From: Streptomyces sp. UNOB3_S3
GTDB lineage: Bacteria; Actinomycetota; Actinomycetes; Streptomycetales; Streptomycetaceae
NCBI RefSeq assembly: GCF_020740895.1
Contig: NZ_JAILXP010000013.1
Span: 1 to 40,631, forward strand
Length of the DNA: 40,631 nucleotides
Direction of reading: 5' to 3'
Below the pieces are notes generated by a model. It saw only the letters and a list, made by a program, of their open reading frames with translations. It made no database searches and was not told the origin of the DNA. The first letter of the stretch is position 1, and every line of letters starts with the position of its first letter. Made by a program: the position numbers and the translations under genes. Below are positions 14,902 to 24,919 of this stretch, piece by piece.

Positions 14902-17900
14902 ATGACAGTCGAAGCATTCGTGACAGAGCCGATCGCGGTCGTCGGTATGGGGTGTCGGTTCGCTCCCGACCTTTCATCTCCTGAGGACTTGTGGCGGTTC
15001 CTGGTCAGCGAAGGCGATGCGGTTCGTGGTGTTCCGGCAGACCGTTGGGCCTCGTTCGAGGAACGGAGCCCGCTGGAGCGGGGTGTGCTGCGGAACGCGA
15101 CGCGCCATGCCGCCTATCTGGACGATGTCCAGGGGTTCGACGCCGTGTTCTTCGGCATTTCGCCCCTTGAGGCCCTCTACATCGACCCGCAGCAGCGGCT
15201 GGCCCTTGAGGTGGCGTGGGAGGCGCTGGAGCACGCGGGTATCCCTCCCGATTCGCTGCGGGGAACGGATGCCGGGGTGTATATCGGGGTGACCTTCGGC
15301 GAGTACGGGCTGCGCACCATGGCGGATCTGGCCGATATTCAGCCGTGGGCCGGCCTGGGGGCCGCGTACTACGCGGTGCCCAACCGGATCTCCTATCTGC
15401 TGGATTTGCGGGGTCCCAGTCTCGCGGTGGATACAGCGTGCGCGTCGTCGTTGTCCGGGGTTCACCTGGCCTGTCAGAGTCTGCGGACGGGCGAGTCCTC
15501 GCTGGTGATCGCGGGCGGGGTGAGCGTGCTGAGCGCGCCGCACAGCACAGTCGCCCTGGATGCGATGGGGGTGACCGCGCCGGACGGGCGCTCGAAAGCG
15601 TTCTCGGCCGACGCCGACGGGTACGGCCGTGGCGAGGGCGTTGGGATCGTGGTGCTCAAGCGGCTTGGCGACGCGCTCGCCGCCGGTGACCGTGTGTGGG
15701 CGGTGATCCGGTCCAGTGTGGTGCAGCATGACGGCAAGACCGACGCGATCATGATCCCTGGCCGTGAGGCTCAGGAGAACATGCTCCGCGACGCCTACCG
15801 GCGCGCGGGCATCGCCCCCGAGCACGTCGACTACATCGAGGCCCACGGCACCGGCACACCGGTGGGTGATCCGATCGAGGCCGCGGCTCTGGGCGCCGTG
15901 GTGGGAGCCGGGCGGCCGGCTTCTGATCCGTGTCTGATCGGTTCGGTCAAGCCGAACATCGGGCACCTGGAGGCCGGCGCGGGGGTCGCCGGGCTGATCA
16001 AAGCGGTCCTGGCGGTGCATCACGCCCGGATCCCACCGACCACGCACTGCCCGACGCCGAACCCGTCGATCGACTGGGAGGCTGCACGACTGCGGGTGGC
16101 CACCTCGCTGACATCGTGGCCGCGCACTGGCCAGCCGCGGCGGGCCGGGGTCTCCAGCTACGGCTACGGGGGTGTCATCGCCCACGTGGTCCTCGAACAG
16201 GCTCCCGTCCCGATCGGTCACCGGGAACATCAGGTGGCTGACCGGATGCCCATGCTGTTTCCCGTCTCAGGCTCCACAGCGGCGGCGCGCGGCGACAACG
16301 CCCGCCACCTGGCCGACTGGCTCAGCTCCCACCCGCAGTCCTGCCTGCCCTGCCTGGGCCACACCTTGTCCCGCCGCAGGAACCATCTCCAGCACCGCTC
16401 CGGCGTCGTGGCGAACACGTCGGAGGCGTTGCGGCTAGGGCTCGGGCGCTTGGCGGAGGGCAAGTGGACCCCGGTCCTGGCCGTCGGCTCTGTCGCGGCC
16501 GGAAGGCCGGTCGAGCCGGTGTGGGTGTTCTCCGGGCACGGCGCGCAGTGGCCTGGGATGGGCCGGGATCTGCTCGCGACCGAGCCTGCCTTCGCCGCCG
16601 CAGTTGACGAGCTGGGGGCGGTGTTCCGGGACGAGCTCGCGATGACCGCGCGCGAGTTGCTTGCGCAGGAGGACTTCTCGGCTGTCGAGCTGGCTCAGCC
16701 TGTGGCGTATGTGATGCACATCGGTTTGGCGGCACTGTGGCGGTCCTACGGGGTGAGGCCCGGGGCCGTGATCGGGCATTCGGTCGGCGAGATCGCCGCC
16801 GCGGTCGTCTCCGGTGCTCTCACCCCCGTTCAGGGCGCCCAGGTGGTGTGTCGCCGCTCGCGCTTGTTCGGGCGTGTCGACGGGCAGGGCGCGATGGCCC
16901 TCGTGGGCCTGCCGTTCGCCACGGTGGAAGAACAGCTGAGCGGACGAACGGATGTGGTCACGGCCATCCACGCCTCCCCGGAGTCCACCGTGATCTCCGG
17001 GACGGAGCAGGCCGTCACCGAACTGTACGCGCGGTGGCGGGACGAGGGCCTGGTGGCGGTGCGCGTCAACAGCTCCGTCGCCTTCCACAGCCCCCAGGTG
17101 GACTGCCTCATCGACGACCTCGTAGCGGACCTGGCCGGCCTCACCCCCCGCGCGCCTTCACTGCCCGCCTACACTTCCACCCTCGCCGACCCGCGGTCGG
17201 CCGCGGTGCGCGACGGCAGGTTCTGGGCCGCCAACATGCGGCACATCTGCCGCTTCAGCCCCGCAGTCGCGGCCGCGGTCGCCGACGGCCACCGCCTGTT
17301 CCTGGAGATCTCCTCACTCCCTCTGGTCACCCACTCACTGGAGGAGACCCTCAGCCACCTGGGCGTTGAGGACGGCGTAGTGGCCCACACACTGCGCCGC
17401 GACCGGCCCGTGCGCGACACCTTCCTGAAGAACCTGGCCACCCTGCACTGCAACGGCAGCCCAATCGCCTGGGACCGTCTCCATCCAGAGGGCGAGCTGC
17501 TCGAACTGCCCACCAATGCCTGGCAGCACCGCCCTTACTGGGCCGAGCCCGCACCAGGTGTCGGCGCACGCGGCGGCCACAACCCGGCCGCCCACACTCT
17601 CCTCGGACCCCGCCAGGGTGTCGGCGGCGAGCCCATCGACATCTGGTGCACTCGACTCGACGACGCCAGCCGCCCCTACCCCGGCCGCCACCCCGTCCAT
17701 GGAGTGGAAATCGTGCCGGCGGCCGCGCTCCTGGCCACCTTCCTGGAAACCGGCAGCCCCGAGCGGCCCGTACGCGCCCTCACCGACATCGCATTGAAAA
17801 CTCCGGTCGCCCTCACCCCGCCACGCGAGGTCCAGGTCATCCGGCATGCCGACACCGTAAAACTCCTCACGCGCATCGCCGACGAAGCCAGCACCGCCCC

Positions 17901-20169
17901 CAGCACCTGGCTGACCCACACCACAGCCACCCTGTCGTACACGGACCTGATCGACGGCCAGCAGTTCCCCGACTTCCACCAGGTGCGCGACCGCTGCCAG
18001 GAGCCCCTCACCGGACACGTCGAGCGGCTGCTGGCCGACATCGGAGCCGACGGCATCGGCTTCGACTGGCAGGCCGTCGACCTCCGGCGCGGCACCGGGG
18101 AAATGACCGCCCGCATGACTCTCGGCAGCCGGTCAAGCGGCACTGCGTCCTGGGCCACGCTCTTCGACGCCGCCGTCTCGCTCACCCCCCTGGTGCTGCC
18201 CGACCAGAGCACCCAGCGCATGCCCGCCCGCATCCGCACGGTTGCCGTGCACGGCGACACGCCACCCGCTGAGATCAACGTCGTCGCCCGCCTGCACCCC
18301 CATACACCCGCCGAGGCCGTCGACGTGTGGGTCACCGACGCAAACGGCCGACCCGTGGCCTGCATCATCGACATCACCTTCGGCCTCCTCGACGTCGGCT
18401 CCACCCAGGTCAGCGACCCGCAACGCCTTCTCCACGAAATGACATGGCGCCCCCTGCCCCTGCCCTCGGGCTCCGGCCATCGACTGAGCCAGATCGTTCT
18501 GGTCGGCGACCACACGGGACTGGCTGAACAGCTCACCACAGCCTGCGCCGCCCGGGGGATCCGCTTCCTGCAGGCACAGCACCCGAACGAGCTTCCCGGC
18601 CTCATCGCGAAGCTCACCGCTCCTACCGAGGTGATCGTCACCCCGGCCCTGCCCACCAGGACCGAGGACCTCGCCCAGAGCGCGGCCGACGCCGTATCGA
18701 CCTTGACCGAGACCTGCCGATGGCTCGCCGCGCACCAGGGCGGGAGCACCCGCTTGTGGTGCCTCACCCGCGGAGTACGCAACGCCGGGCATCTGAGCGC
18801 AGCCGCCCACGCCTCGCTGTGGGGGGCCGGTCGGGTCATCGCCAACGAGCACCCCGACCTCTGGGCCGGCACCATCGACATTCCCGTCGACGGCCCCGAC
18901 CGCGACCTCACCGATCAGCTGCTGCAGGTCCTCAGCGCCACGCCCGGCGAGGACGTCCTGTCCCTCGTCGACGGCGAAGTCCACGCGCCCCGGCTGGCCG
19001 TCATCGAAAGGGAACCCGACCGCGGCCCGCTGGTCCTCAAACCCGAAGGCACCTATCTCGTCACCGGCGGACTCGGCTCACTCGGCCTGGAAGCTGCCCG
19101 CTGGCTCGTCACCCACGGCGCACGACGCCTCGTCCTGGCAGGCCGGACCCCACTGCCCCCGCGCACCCAATGGTGCTCCGTCCTCGACCCACAGACTCGC
19201 AGCCGGATCGACACCATCACCGAGCTCGAAGCCCTCGGCGTCACCGTCCGCACTCTCGCCCTGGACATTGCCGACCAGCCCCAGGCCACCCGCCTCCTGA
19301 CACCGGAGTCGCTCGGGCTTCCGCCCATCCGCGGAATCGTCCACGCAGCCGGCGTCCTCAACGACCAACTCATCGACCACCTCGAGGAGTCCTCGCTCCG
19401 CGCGGTCCTGCGCCCCAAGATCGGCGGCGCGCTCACCCTGCACACGCTGTTCCCCCCAGGAACCATCGACTTCCTCTTCCTGTTCTCCTCCTGCGGGCAG
19501 CTCTTCCAGGTCCCGGGGCAGACTGCCTATGCGGCCGGCAACAGCTTCCTCGACACCCTCGCAGCCCACCGCGCACCCCTGGACAGCATGACCACCACCA
19601 GCCTGGCCTGGACCGCCTGGCGCGACGGCGGCATGGCCAGCGCCCACGACGCCATCGCCCACCTCATGCAGGCCCACGGCACCAGCGACCTCAGCACCCC
19701 GGAGGCGCTTCGCGCCTGGGACCTCGCCACTCGCATCGCAAGCCCCTACCTCGCCATCCTGCCCATCCTCCCGCTACCCGTCGGCACAACCCGCCTCCCC
19801 GTGTTCAGCGAACTCAGCCCCACAGACACCAGCGCCGGTCATGACACCCCACAGAAAGACGGTCCTCCCGACTGGACAGGGCTGTCCGCCGCCGAAGCCC
19901 AAGCCCGGATCCACAGCATCGTCACCGACGCCGTCGCCACCACCATGCGGTTGCCCACCACCGACATCGACCCCCGCTGCCCACTCGTGGAGATGGGCAT
20001 CGACTCGGTCATGACGATGAAGATCCGCGGCATCCTTCAGCGCAAGACGGGCATCAGCCTGCCCGCCAACCTCCTGTGGCAGCGCCCAACCACCCACGCC
20101 ATCACCGCCTACATCCACGACACTGTGACGAGCACTCGCGAACATCCGCAGAATTCCGGGTCGGAGTAG
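14902..20169 (+). CDS. Iterative type I polyketide synthase, 6-methylsalicylate-synthase type
   Basis: 1755 residues from ATG 14902 (GGGAG upstream). Domains in order: KS (residues ~8-430; DTACASS with Cys180, EAHGTGT His315, KPNIGHLEAG His355); AT (~535-850; GHSVGE with Ser627, VAFHS with His729, the malonyl-type motif); DH/thioester-hydrolase-type domain (~895-1160; HPVHGVEIVP, His930); KR (~1380-1600; GGLGSLG near 1388, Ser-Tyr-Asn set with Tyr1543); and ACP (~1665-1740; GIDSV, Ser1702). There is no thioesterase. Order, length and motifs match 6-methylsalicylic acid synthases and bacterial relatives such as ChlB1, which build a tetraketide from malonyl units with one reduction and aromatise it. 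The product is inferred. It is the only biosynthetic gene on the element, and no tailoring genes were seen nearby. Confidence 0.92.
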   Translation: MTVEAFVTEPIAVVGMGCRFAPDLSSPEDLWRFLVSEGDAVRGVPADRWASFEERSPLERGVLRNATRHAAYLDDVQGFDAVFFGISPLEALYIDPQQRLALEVAWEALEHAGIPPDSLRGTDAGVYIGVTFGEYGLRTMADLADIQPWAGLGAAYYAVPNRISYLLDLRGPSLAVDTACASSLSGVHLACQSLRTGESSLVIAGGVSVLSAPHSTVALDAMGVTAPDGRSKAFSADADGYGRGEGVGIVVLKRLGDALAAGDRVWAVIRSSVVQHDGKTDAIMIPGREAQENMLRDAYRRAGIAPEHVDYIEAHGTGTPVGDPIEAAALGAVVGAGRPASDPCLIGSVKPNIGHLEAGAGVAGLIKAVLAVHHARIPPTTHCPTPNPSIDWEAARLRVATSLTSWPRTGQPRRAGVSSYGYGGVIAHVVLEQAPVPIGHREHQVADRMPMLFPVSGSTAAARGDNARHLADWLSSHPQSCLPCLGHTLSRRRNHLQHRSGVVANTSEALRLGLGRLAEGKWTPVLAVGSVAAGRPVEPVWVFSGHGAQWPGMGRDLLATEPAFAAAVDELGAVFRDELAMTARELLAQEDFSAVELAQPVAYVMHIGLAALWRSYGVRPGAVIGHSVGEIAAAVVSGALTPVQGAQVVCRRSRLFGRVDGQGAMALVGLPFATVEEQLSGRTDVVTAIHASPESTVISGTEQAVTELYARWRDEGLVAVRVNSSVAFHSPQVDCLIDDLVADLAGLTPRAPSLPAYTSTLADPRSAAVRDGRFWAANMRHICRFSPAVAAAVADGHRLFLEISSLPLVTHSLEETLSHLGVEDGVVAHTLRRDRPVRDTFLKNLATLHCNGSPIAWDRLHPEGELLELPTNAWQHRPYWAEPAPGVGARGGHNPAAHTLLGPRQGVGGEPIDIWCTRLDDASRPYPGRHPVHGVEIVPAAALLATFLETGSPERPVRALTDIALKTPVALTPPREVQVIRHADTVKLLTRIADEASTAPSTWLTHTTATLSYTDLIDGQQFPDFHQVRDRCQEPLTGHVERLLADIGADGIGFDWQAVDLRRGTGEMTARMTLGSRSSGTASWATLFDAAVSLTPLVLPDQSTQRMPARIRTVAVHGDTPPAEINVVARLHPHTPAEAVDVWVTDANGRPVACIIDITFGLLDVGSTQVSDPQRLLHEMTWRPLPLPSGSGHRLSQIVLVGDHTGLAEQLTTACAARGIRFLQAQHPNELPGLIAKLTAPTEVIVTPALPTRTEDLAQSAADAVSTLTETCRWLAAHQGGSTRLWCLTRGVRNAGHLSAAAHASLWGAGRVIANEHPDLWAGTIDIPVDGPDRDLTDQLLQVLSATPGEDVLSLVDGEVHAPRLAVIEREPDRGPLVLKPEGTYLVTGGLGSLGLEAARWLVTHGARRLVLAGRTPLPPRTQWCSVLDPQTRSRIDTITELEALGVTVRTLALDIADQPQATRLLTPESLGLPPIRGIVHAAGVLNDQLIDHLEESSLRAVLRPKIGGALTLHTLFPPGTIDFLFLFSSCGQLFQVPGQTAYAAGNSFLDTLAAHRAPLDSMTTTSLAWTAWRDGGMASAHDAIAHLMQAHGTSDLSTPEALRAWDLATRIASPYLAILPILPLPVGTTRLPVFSELSPTDTSAGHDTPQKDGPPDWTGLSAAEAQARIHSIVTDAVATTMRLPTTDIDPRCPLVEMGIDSVMTMKIRGILQRKTGISLPANLLWQRPTTHAITAYIHDTVTSTREHPQNSGSE

Positions 20170-20422
20170 GATCCCCGCCGACCCCCGGCCCGCGGTTGCC
20201 CGCATCGTCGGTGATCGCGCTCCTCACGTGCTTGACGATGCCGCCGATCCCGGTCAGTTCCTCACGCTGCCCACGCCTGGCGCTGGGCCCGCGCCTGGTA
20301 TCTGCAGCGCGGCATCGCCGAGTTGCCGGCGGCCCTCTCGCACCTTCCGTCCTTCACGGACATCTGAGGTACATCCCGCGCCGGCCGTGTTCTTGCGTAC
20401 GCCGGGCCATGGCTGGTCAGGA
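20170..20422. other. Short region after the PKS with possible gene relic
   Basis: No intact gene. A plus frame contains AHAWRWARAWYLQRGIAELP then AALSHLPSFTDI and stop, which looks like protein but was not recognised. It may be a scar from an earlier gene between PKS and TnpC. Confidence 0.3.
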
Positions 20423-20856
20423 GCAGGTGAAGCCGTCTCGAAGGCTCCGGTCGGCGAGCGGGGTAACGCGTCGCGTCCGCCGATCCGGATTGCGTAGAGC
20501 CTCGTTCTCGATGGACAGCTCCGTGACCGCCATCAGCGCAGGAACGCCGTCGTGCGGCGCTCGGCGGCCAGTTCGTTCTTGGCTTGCCTCAGGGCCTCGC
20601 GCGTCTTCTCCAGCTCACGGGCCATCGTGGCCATCGATTCCGGGACGGCATCGCGGGCCGTGACCTGAGCCTGGAAGCTCTCCACCAAGTCGGGGTGCTG
20701 GTAGACGGTGTCGCGGCGCAGCCCGGCCTCGACGGCCAGCTCGCTGATGGTGAGTTTGCCAGTTACCGACCGCAGCGGGGTACCGGCCAGCAGTCGCTCT
20801 GCGGCCGCCATGATCGCCGCCCGGTCGGCGGCGGGGTCGCGCGGCTTGCCGCCCAT
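20423..20856 (-). pseudogene. TnpC-like accessory transposition protein (DUF6262-like), apparently frameshifted
   Basis: From ATG 20856 the frame gives 107 residues: an HTH-like start (LTISELAVEAGLRRDTVYQH) and a coiled coil (ARELEKTREALRQAKNELA), then stops after TTAFLR. In another frame directly after the stop the sequence resumes a coiled-coil tail, ALMAVTELSIENEALRN then RVTPLADR, ending at about 20423. A small deletion near 20535-20545 explains this. TnpC-type proteins in Tn554 transposons assist orientation and frequency of transposition. A truncated but functional 107-residue form cannot be excluded. The ATG overlaps the last base of the recombinase 3 stop. Confidence 0.6.
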
Positions 20857-23003
20857 CAGGACCTCGCCGTCGTCGGGCCGTCGTCGTGTGCGCGGCGGCT
20901 GGCCGAGTGCCGGTTGATGATGCTACGGGTGTGGCAGGCCTGGGCTTGGGCTCGCTCCCGCCTGGGGCGCGGGGCCAGCGGGTCACCGGCCGCGGCTTCC
21001 TGGTGTGCGAGCTGGTCGTTCAGCGCGTTGATATCGCGGTCGGTGTAGGCGAGGTTGGGGCAAGTGGGGCGGCATTCGGACTCGTCGGGGCCGTCTGCGG
21101 GCAGCCCGGCGTCGAGGCGGAGGCGGCGGCACGCGGCTGTCTCGGCCCGATAGACGCAGGTCATGGCGCGGCCGTGGTGGATGGCGGGGTCGGTGCTGTC
21201 CAGGAGCCGTTCGACGTTGCGGACCTTGTTGACCACGCGCCCGGCGAACGGGGCGGCCAGCATCACGCGGCGCCGGTATTCGTCCCCGGCCGGGCCGCTG
21301 ACGTGCTCTCCCGCCTCCAGGGCCGCCAAGTCGTCCTCGATCTGGTCGATAATCATCTCCAGGCGTTCGACGGCGAGGTCGTCGAGCCAGCCGGAATCGG
21401 CATGGCCGGCGTAGCCGGCCGTCACTCGGGTGCGGAGGTGGCCGTACTGAAGGCCGCAGGCGATCAGACCGCCCGGTTTGCGGACCACGAAGTACGCGAG
21501 CGTGCGCCGCAGGCGTGCGGCGTGGAGGTTGCGGCCAGAGGGATCGGGCGGGATCACCGGTGTGCCGCCGGGCTGGTGGAAGTCGGCGTTGACCCAGGCG
21601 ACGAAGGCGCGGACGGCCTTGTTGATGTGGTAGGTGGTCGCGGCTCGCTGCTCGCGCAGGCGGCGGGTGTTCTGCCACCGGGAGCAGGGGAACAGCAACG
21701 GGTAGTCGGCAAGTTGCTCCAGAACGGCGATGGCCTTGGCCACGGGGGCGACCACGGTCCACGTCCTGATGGTGGCCTGCAGCTCATCCGGGTTGCGCAC
21801 CTTGCCCTTGCTGGGGTGACCGTCCACGCTCAGGCGGCCCTTTTCGTCGGTCGTCAGGCAGCCGCGGCGCAGTCCGAGAGCCTCGCCGGGCCGCATGCCC
21901 GACAGGTAGGCGATCACGATGAAGCACGCAGCCGAGAGGTGGCGCACGAGCGGACGCAGCTCCCGGACGCCGATCGGCCGGCTTCGCCAGGGAGTTCCGT
22001 GCAAGAGTCCGGTGATCGTGCCGAGGCAGGCGTCGGGCGCGACTGGTACGCCGTGCTGCTGCGCGAGCTGGATGATCTGCGCGGAGATCTTGCGGACCCG
22101 GTGGGCGGTGCAGCCCAGCAGCCGGGCGAGGTGCGGGACGTCGAGCACGATGTCGCCGTTCTCGTCGGGCTTGCCGGGCAAGAATCCGCCGGAGGCGGCC
22201 AGCTGCTGGATGTACGCGGCGGCTCGCCCGGCGACCGGGTGGCGTCGGCCGCTGCCGATGGAGTTCGGCAGCGGGTGCGTACCGGCCTGGATCTGGTGGT
22301 GCTCGGTGAGCGCGCCGATGATGTCGGGCGCGAAGTCCTCCACCATGTGCAGCGACCAGGCCAGCAGGGCCTCCATCGTCTCCGGCGGGATCCGCGGAGT
22401 GCGGTTGTTCCGGGTCTTCACGACGGCGTCGGCCAGCTCGAGACTGGAGGGTGCTCCCCATGGCCGGGGTCCGGGAAGGCGGCAGGACGCGGGCAGGTGG
22501 TCGCGGTAGGCCCACAGCACGCGGACGGCTTGGAGCAGCTGGGCGCGGCGGCCCGGGCTGCGGGCGAGGCCGAGTACATGGACGCGGTAGAGGTCCAGGT
22601 CGTCGTCGGTGACGTCGGCGAGGCGCCGTACGTGTTGGGTGATGAGCCACTGGGTGAAGACCAGCAGGTCCCCGGTCCATCCGCGCAGCGTGTCGAACGC
22701 CGCTGACTCTCCCGGCGGTCCCAGCGTCAGGACGGCGGGCCGGGGATGGTCCAGTACGGCGAGGGCGAACGTCTTGATGGGGTTGGTGAAGCGCCGAGGG
22801 AACTTCTCCCAGTGCAGGCACCTGCCTACCCAGTGCGCGTCGGTCTCGGCGTGGTCCAACACCCACAGGTCCTCGGCGAAACGGGACAGCTCGGCCCGCG
22901 CGACTCCGGGGCGCAACGGCCGGCCGCGCAGCACGATCGTGTCCGGGGCGGGCCAGGACACCTCGACGGTATCCGCCTGTTCGGCGGGCGCCCGGGTGTT
23001 CAT
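20856..23003 (-). CDS. Tyrosine recombinase 3 of the element (intact)
   Basis: 715 residues from ATG 23003, chosen because the stop of recombinase 2 overlaps it as TGATG; the frame extends further upstream but is not family-like. The catalytic domain is C-terminal: Arg in SGMRPGEALGLRRG, the HxxxR-type box HAARLRRTLAYFVV, His in YGHLRTR and the nucleophile Tyr in TAGYAGHADSGW. A cysteine cluster (ESECRPTCPNLAY) near the end may bind zinc. It is the only one of the recombinase set with an undamaged frame. It works with genes 1 and 2 in integration and excision by analogy with Tn554 TnpA/TnpB. Confidence 0.85.
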   Translation of the reverse strand: MNTRAPAEQADTVEVSWPAPDTIVLRGRPLRPGVARAELSRFAEDLWVLDHAETDAHWVGRCLHWEKFPRRFTNPIKTFALAVLDHPRPAVLTLGPPGESAAFDTLRGWTGDLLVFTQWLITQHVRRLADVTDDDLDLYRVHVLGLARSPGRRAQLLQAVRVLWAYRDHLPASCRLPGPRPWGAPSSLELADAVVKTRNNRTPRIPPETMEALLAWSLHMVEDFAPDIIGALTEHHQIQAGTHPLPNSIGSGRRHPVAGRAAAYIQQLAASGGFLPGKPDENGDIVLDVPHLARLLGCTAHRVRKISAQIIQLAQQHGVPVAPDACLGTITGLLHGTPWRSRPIGVRELRPLVRHLSAACFIVIAYLSGMRPGEALGLRRGCLTTDEKGRLSVDGHPSKGKVRNPDELQATIRTWTVVAPVAKAIAVLEQLADYPLLFPCSRWQNTRRLREQRAATTYHINKAVRAFVAWVNADFHQPGGTPVIPPDPSGRNLHAARLRRTLAYFVVRKPGGLIACGLQYGHLRTRVTAGYAGHADSGWLDDLAVERLEMIIDQIEDDLAALEAGEHVSGPAGDEYRRRVMLAAPFAGRVVNKVRNVERLLDSTDPAIHHGRAMTCVYRAETAACRRLRLDAGLPADGPDESECRPTCPNLAYTDRDINALNDQLAHQEAAAGDPLAPRPRRERAQAQACHTRSIINRHSASRRAHDDGPTTARS

Positions 23004-24919
23004 CACAGGTCCAGTCGTCCTTCCAGGAGGTCGTCGGCCAGGTGCCGATCCTGCTCGGTCAGCTGTGTGCGGGCCTGCTCGCGGTCCGCGGCGGTGTAGT
23101 GGGGTGGTCCGATCAGGTGGGTCAGCCGGGCGAAGGCATCTCCGTAGCGGAAGGCCCACACATCCGGGTCTATGTGGGTGCGCAGTTGCGCGAGCTGGTC
23201 GTGGACGTAGACCTGGACCGGAAGGTGATGGGGCAGCGCGCGGGCGTTGCGGCAGCTCAGGCATGCCAGGAAGGACGCGGTGCACGGCTCGCCCGGGGGC
23301 GTGTCGGGGCCATCGCGGTGGTCGGCGCAGCTGGCCAGGACGGTGTCCTCCTGCCCGGCCAGGATCCGCTTGAGGACATCGGGCCCCACGCCCATCTCGG
23401 CCGCCGCCCGCTGCGGATCCTCCTCGGCCATCGCCGCGAACGCGGCGCTGAACACCGGCACCTGCTGGCGGCCACGGGCCTTGGCGACCTGCTCTTCCAG
23501 AGCGGTTCGCACGATCTCACGGCCTTCGCGCCGTACTGCGGGGCTGCGTTTGAGGTAGCGGTCGTTGAGGGTCTGGCGACTGTGCGCGACCGGGCGCCGG
23601 ATGCGCTCCAGCGCGGTCTGGCGCAACCGCAGCACGTCGACGCTCGGCAGGCCCGTGACCTGATCGTCTGGTTCCGGGCTGTCGTCGTCCGGTGCCTCTT
23701 CGACGTCGCCCGTCGTCGTGGCGCCGCGGCGGGGCAAGAGCGGGAAGCCGTTGCCCGCCGCCCAGTCCGTCGTGTGCGAGGAGGCGATGCCGCCGGCCCA
23801 CCGGCCATGGTTGAGCTTCGTCGTCCGTACGTATCCGAACGCCAGGTCGTGGCCTCCGTGTCGTCGTGAGAGCTCAGTCAGCTCCAGCAACAGCAGGTAC
23901 ACCCGCAGCGGCGAGCGGAACAGCCGCACCTCGCTGTCGTCGCCGTCGACGAACAGGCCAGCCAGACTCTCGGGGAGGTCCTCCACAGGCGTGACCATGT
24001 ACTCGCGGTCCGGCCCCCGCCTCGGCTTGGTCCCCTCCACCAAAGCGAGCGCCGGGGCGCCGGCTACGCCGCCGTCGGGGCGAAAGTGCGCGGCCGGCCA
24101 CGTCCCCACCGTGCCGAAGTTCTCGCCGGTCATGTCCACCAGCAGCAGCGAGAAGGCCGCCGCCTCCAGCCGAGTCAGGCACAATCCGGTCACCAAGGCG
24201 CCCGTCCCGCCGTACCGCCGCATCCACTTGAAGGGACGGCCCGCGCCGTCGCGCGGAACATCGCCGGTGCGGTCGATCACATCCAGCGCCCCGCCGAGCC
24301 GCTCCTCGTCAGCCTCGGTCTCGCCCCGCCGGTAGCAATCGAGAAGATCGCGGGAGGCGCGGATCCGGTCCCGGGCCGAGCGGACATCGTGGCGGACGGC
24401 GGTCAGGATCTGCTGCCGCTCGTCCTCGCTATACGCCAACACCGCGTCCGTCTCCCGCTCCGGCAGCCGCCCGTGCAGGATCGCCGCCCGGGTAGCTGCC
24501 GGAAGGCAGGGCGCGTCACGCATCAGCGTCCGCAGCCGCCACGCCGACGGCAGCTGCGAGCCCGGGGACAGAGACAGCTTGAACGCCGCCACATGGGCGG
24601 ACGAGATCTCCTCCGGCCGCTGCGGCACATCGCTCTGTTTCGACAGGAACGTCGCGAACCGCACCAGCATCGTGAAGTACGAGCCCGCCGTCTTGATGCT
24701 CTTCACCCCGCGCCGCGGGCCAGTCGCCGCGGCAAACACCTCGGCCAGCTACCGCTGCAGCTCACCCGAGACGGGCACGCCGCAGAAGTCGAAGACGCGC
24801 GAGTGACAGCCCTTCTCATCGATGTACCGCACCGCGCACTCGCCATCGGCGACGAGCAACCGCTCGGGTGGCCGCCAGCCCGCCGCGGGCAACGAGGCCC
24901 GGCGGCCACGCCGGCTCAC
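23003..24919 (-). pseudogene. Tyrosine recombinase 2, interrupted by an amber codon
   Basis: The gene starts at GTG 24919, overlapping the recombinase 1 stop by 4 bp (GTGA). After 56 codons ending SGELQR there is TAG (24751-24749), and the same frame continues LAEVFAAATGPRRGVKSIKT to 23003. A TGG to TAG change explains this. The remaining 578-residue open frame could restart at GTG 24739. It has the N-terminal SAM-like DNA-binding part (YFTMLVRFATFLSKQ), a central domain with ATG-like and Arg positions that are hard to match to a full catalytic set, and a cysteine cluster (CTASFLACLSCRNA) usual in this group. Length without the stop is 638 residues. Confidence 0.8.

Noticed and set aside
17676..18911. 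Minus-strand open frame of 411 codons antisense to the PKS
   Set aside because: It lies wholly inside the PKS, whose domains and catalytic residues are continuous; composition is that of a GC-rich shadow frame.
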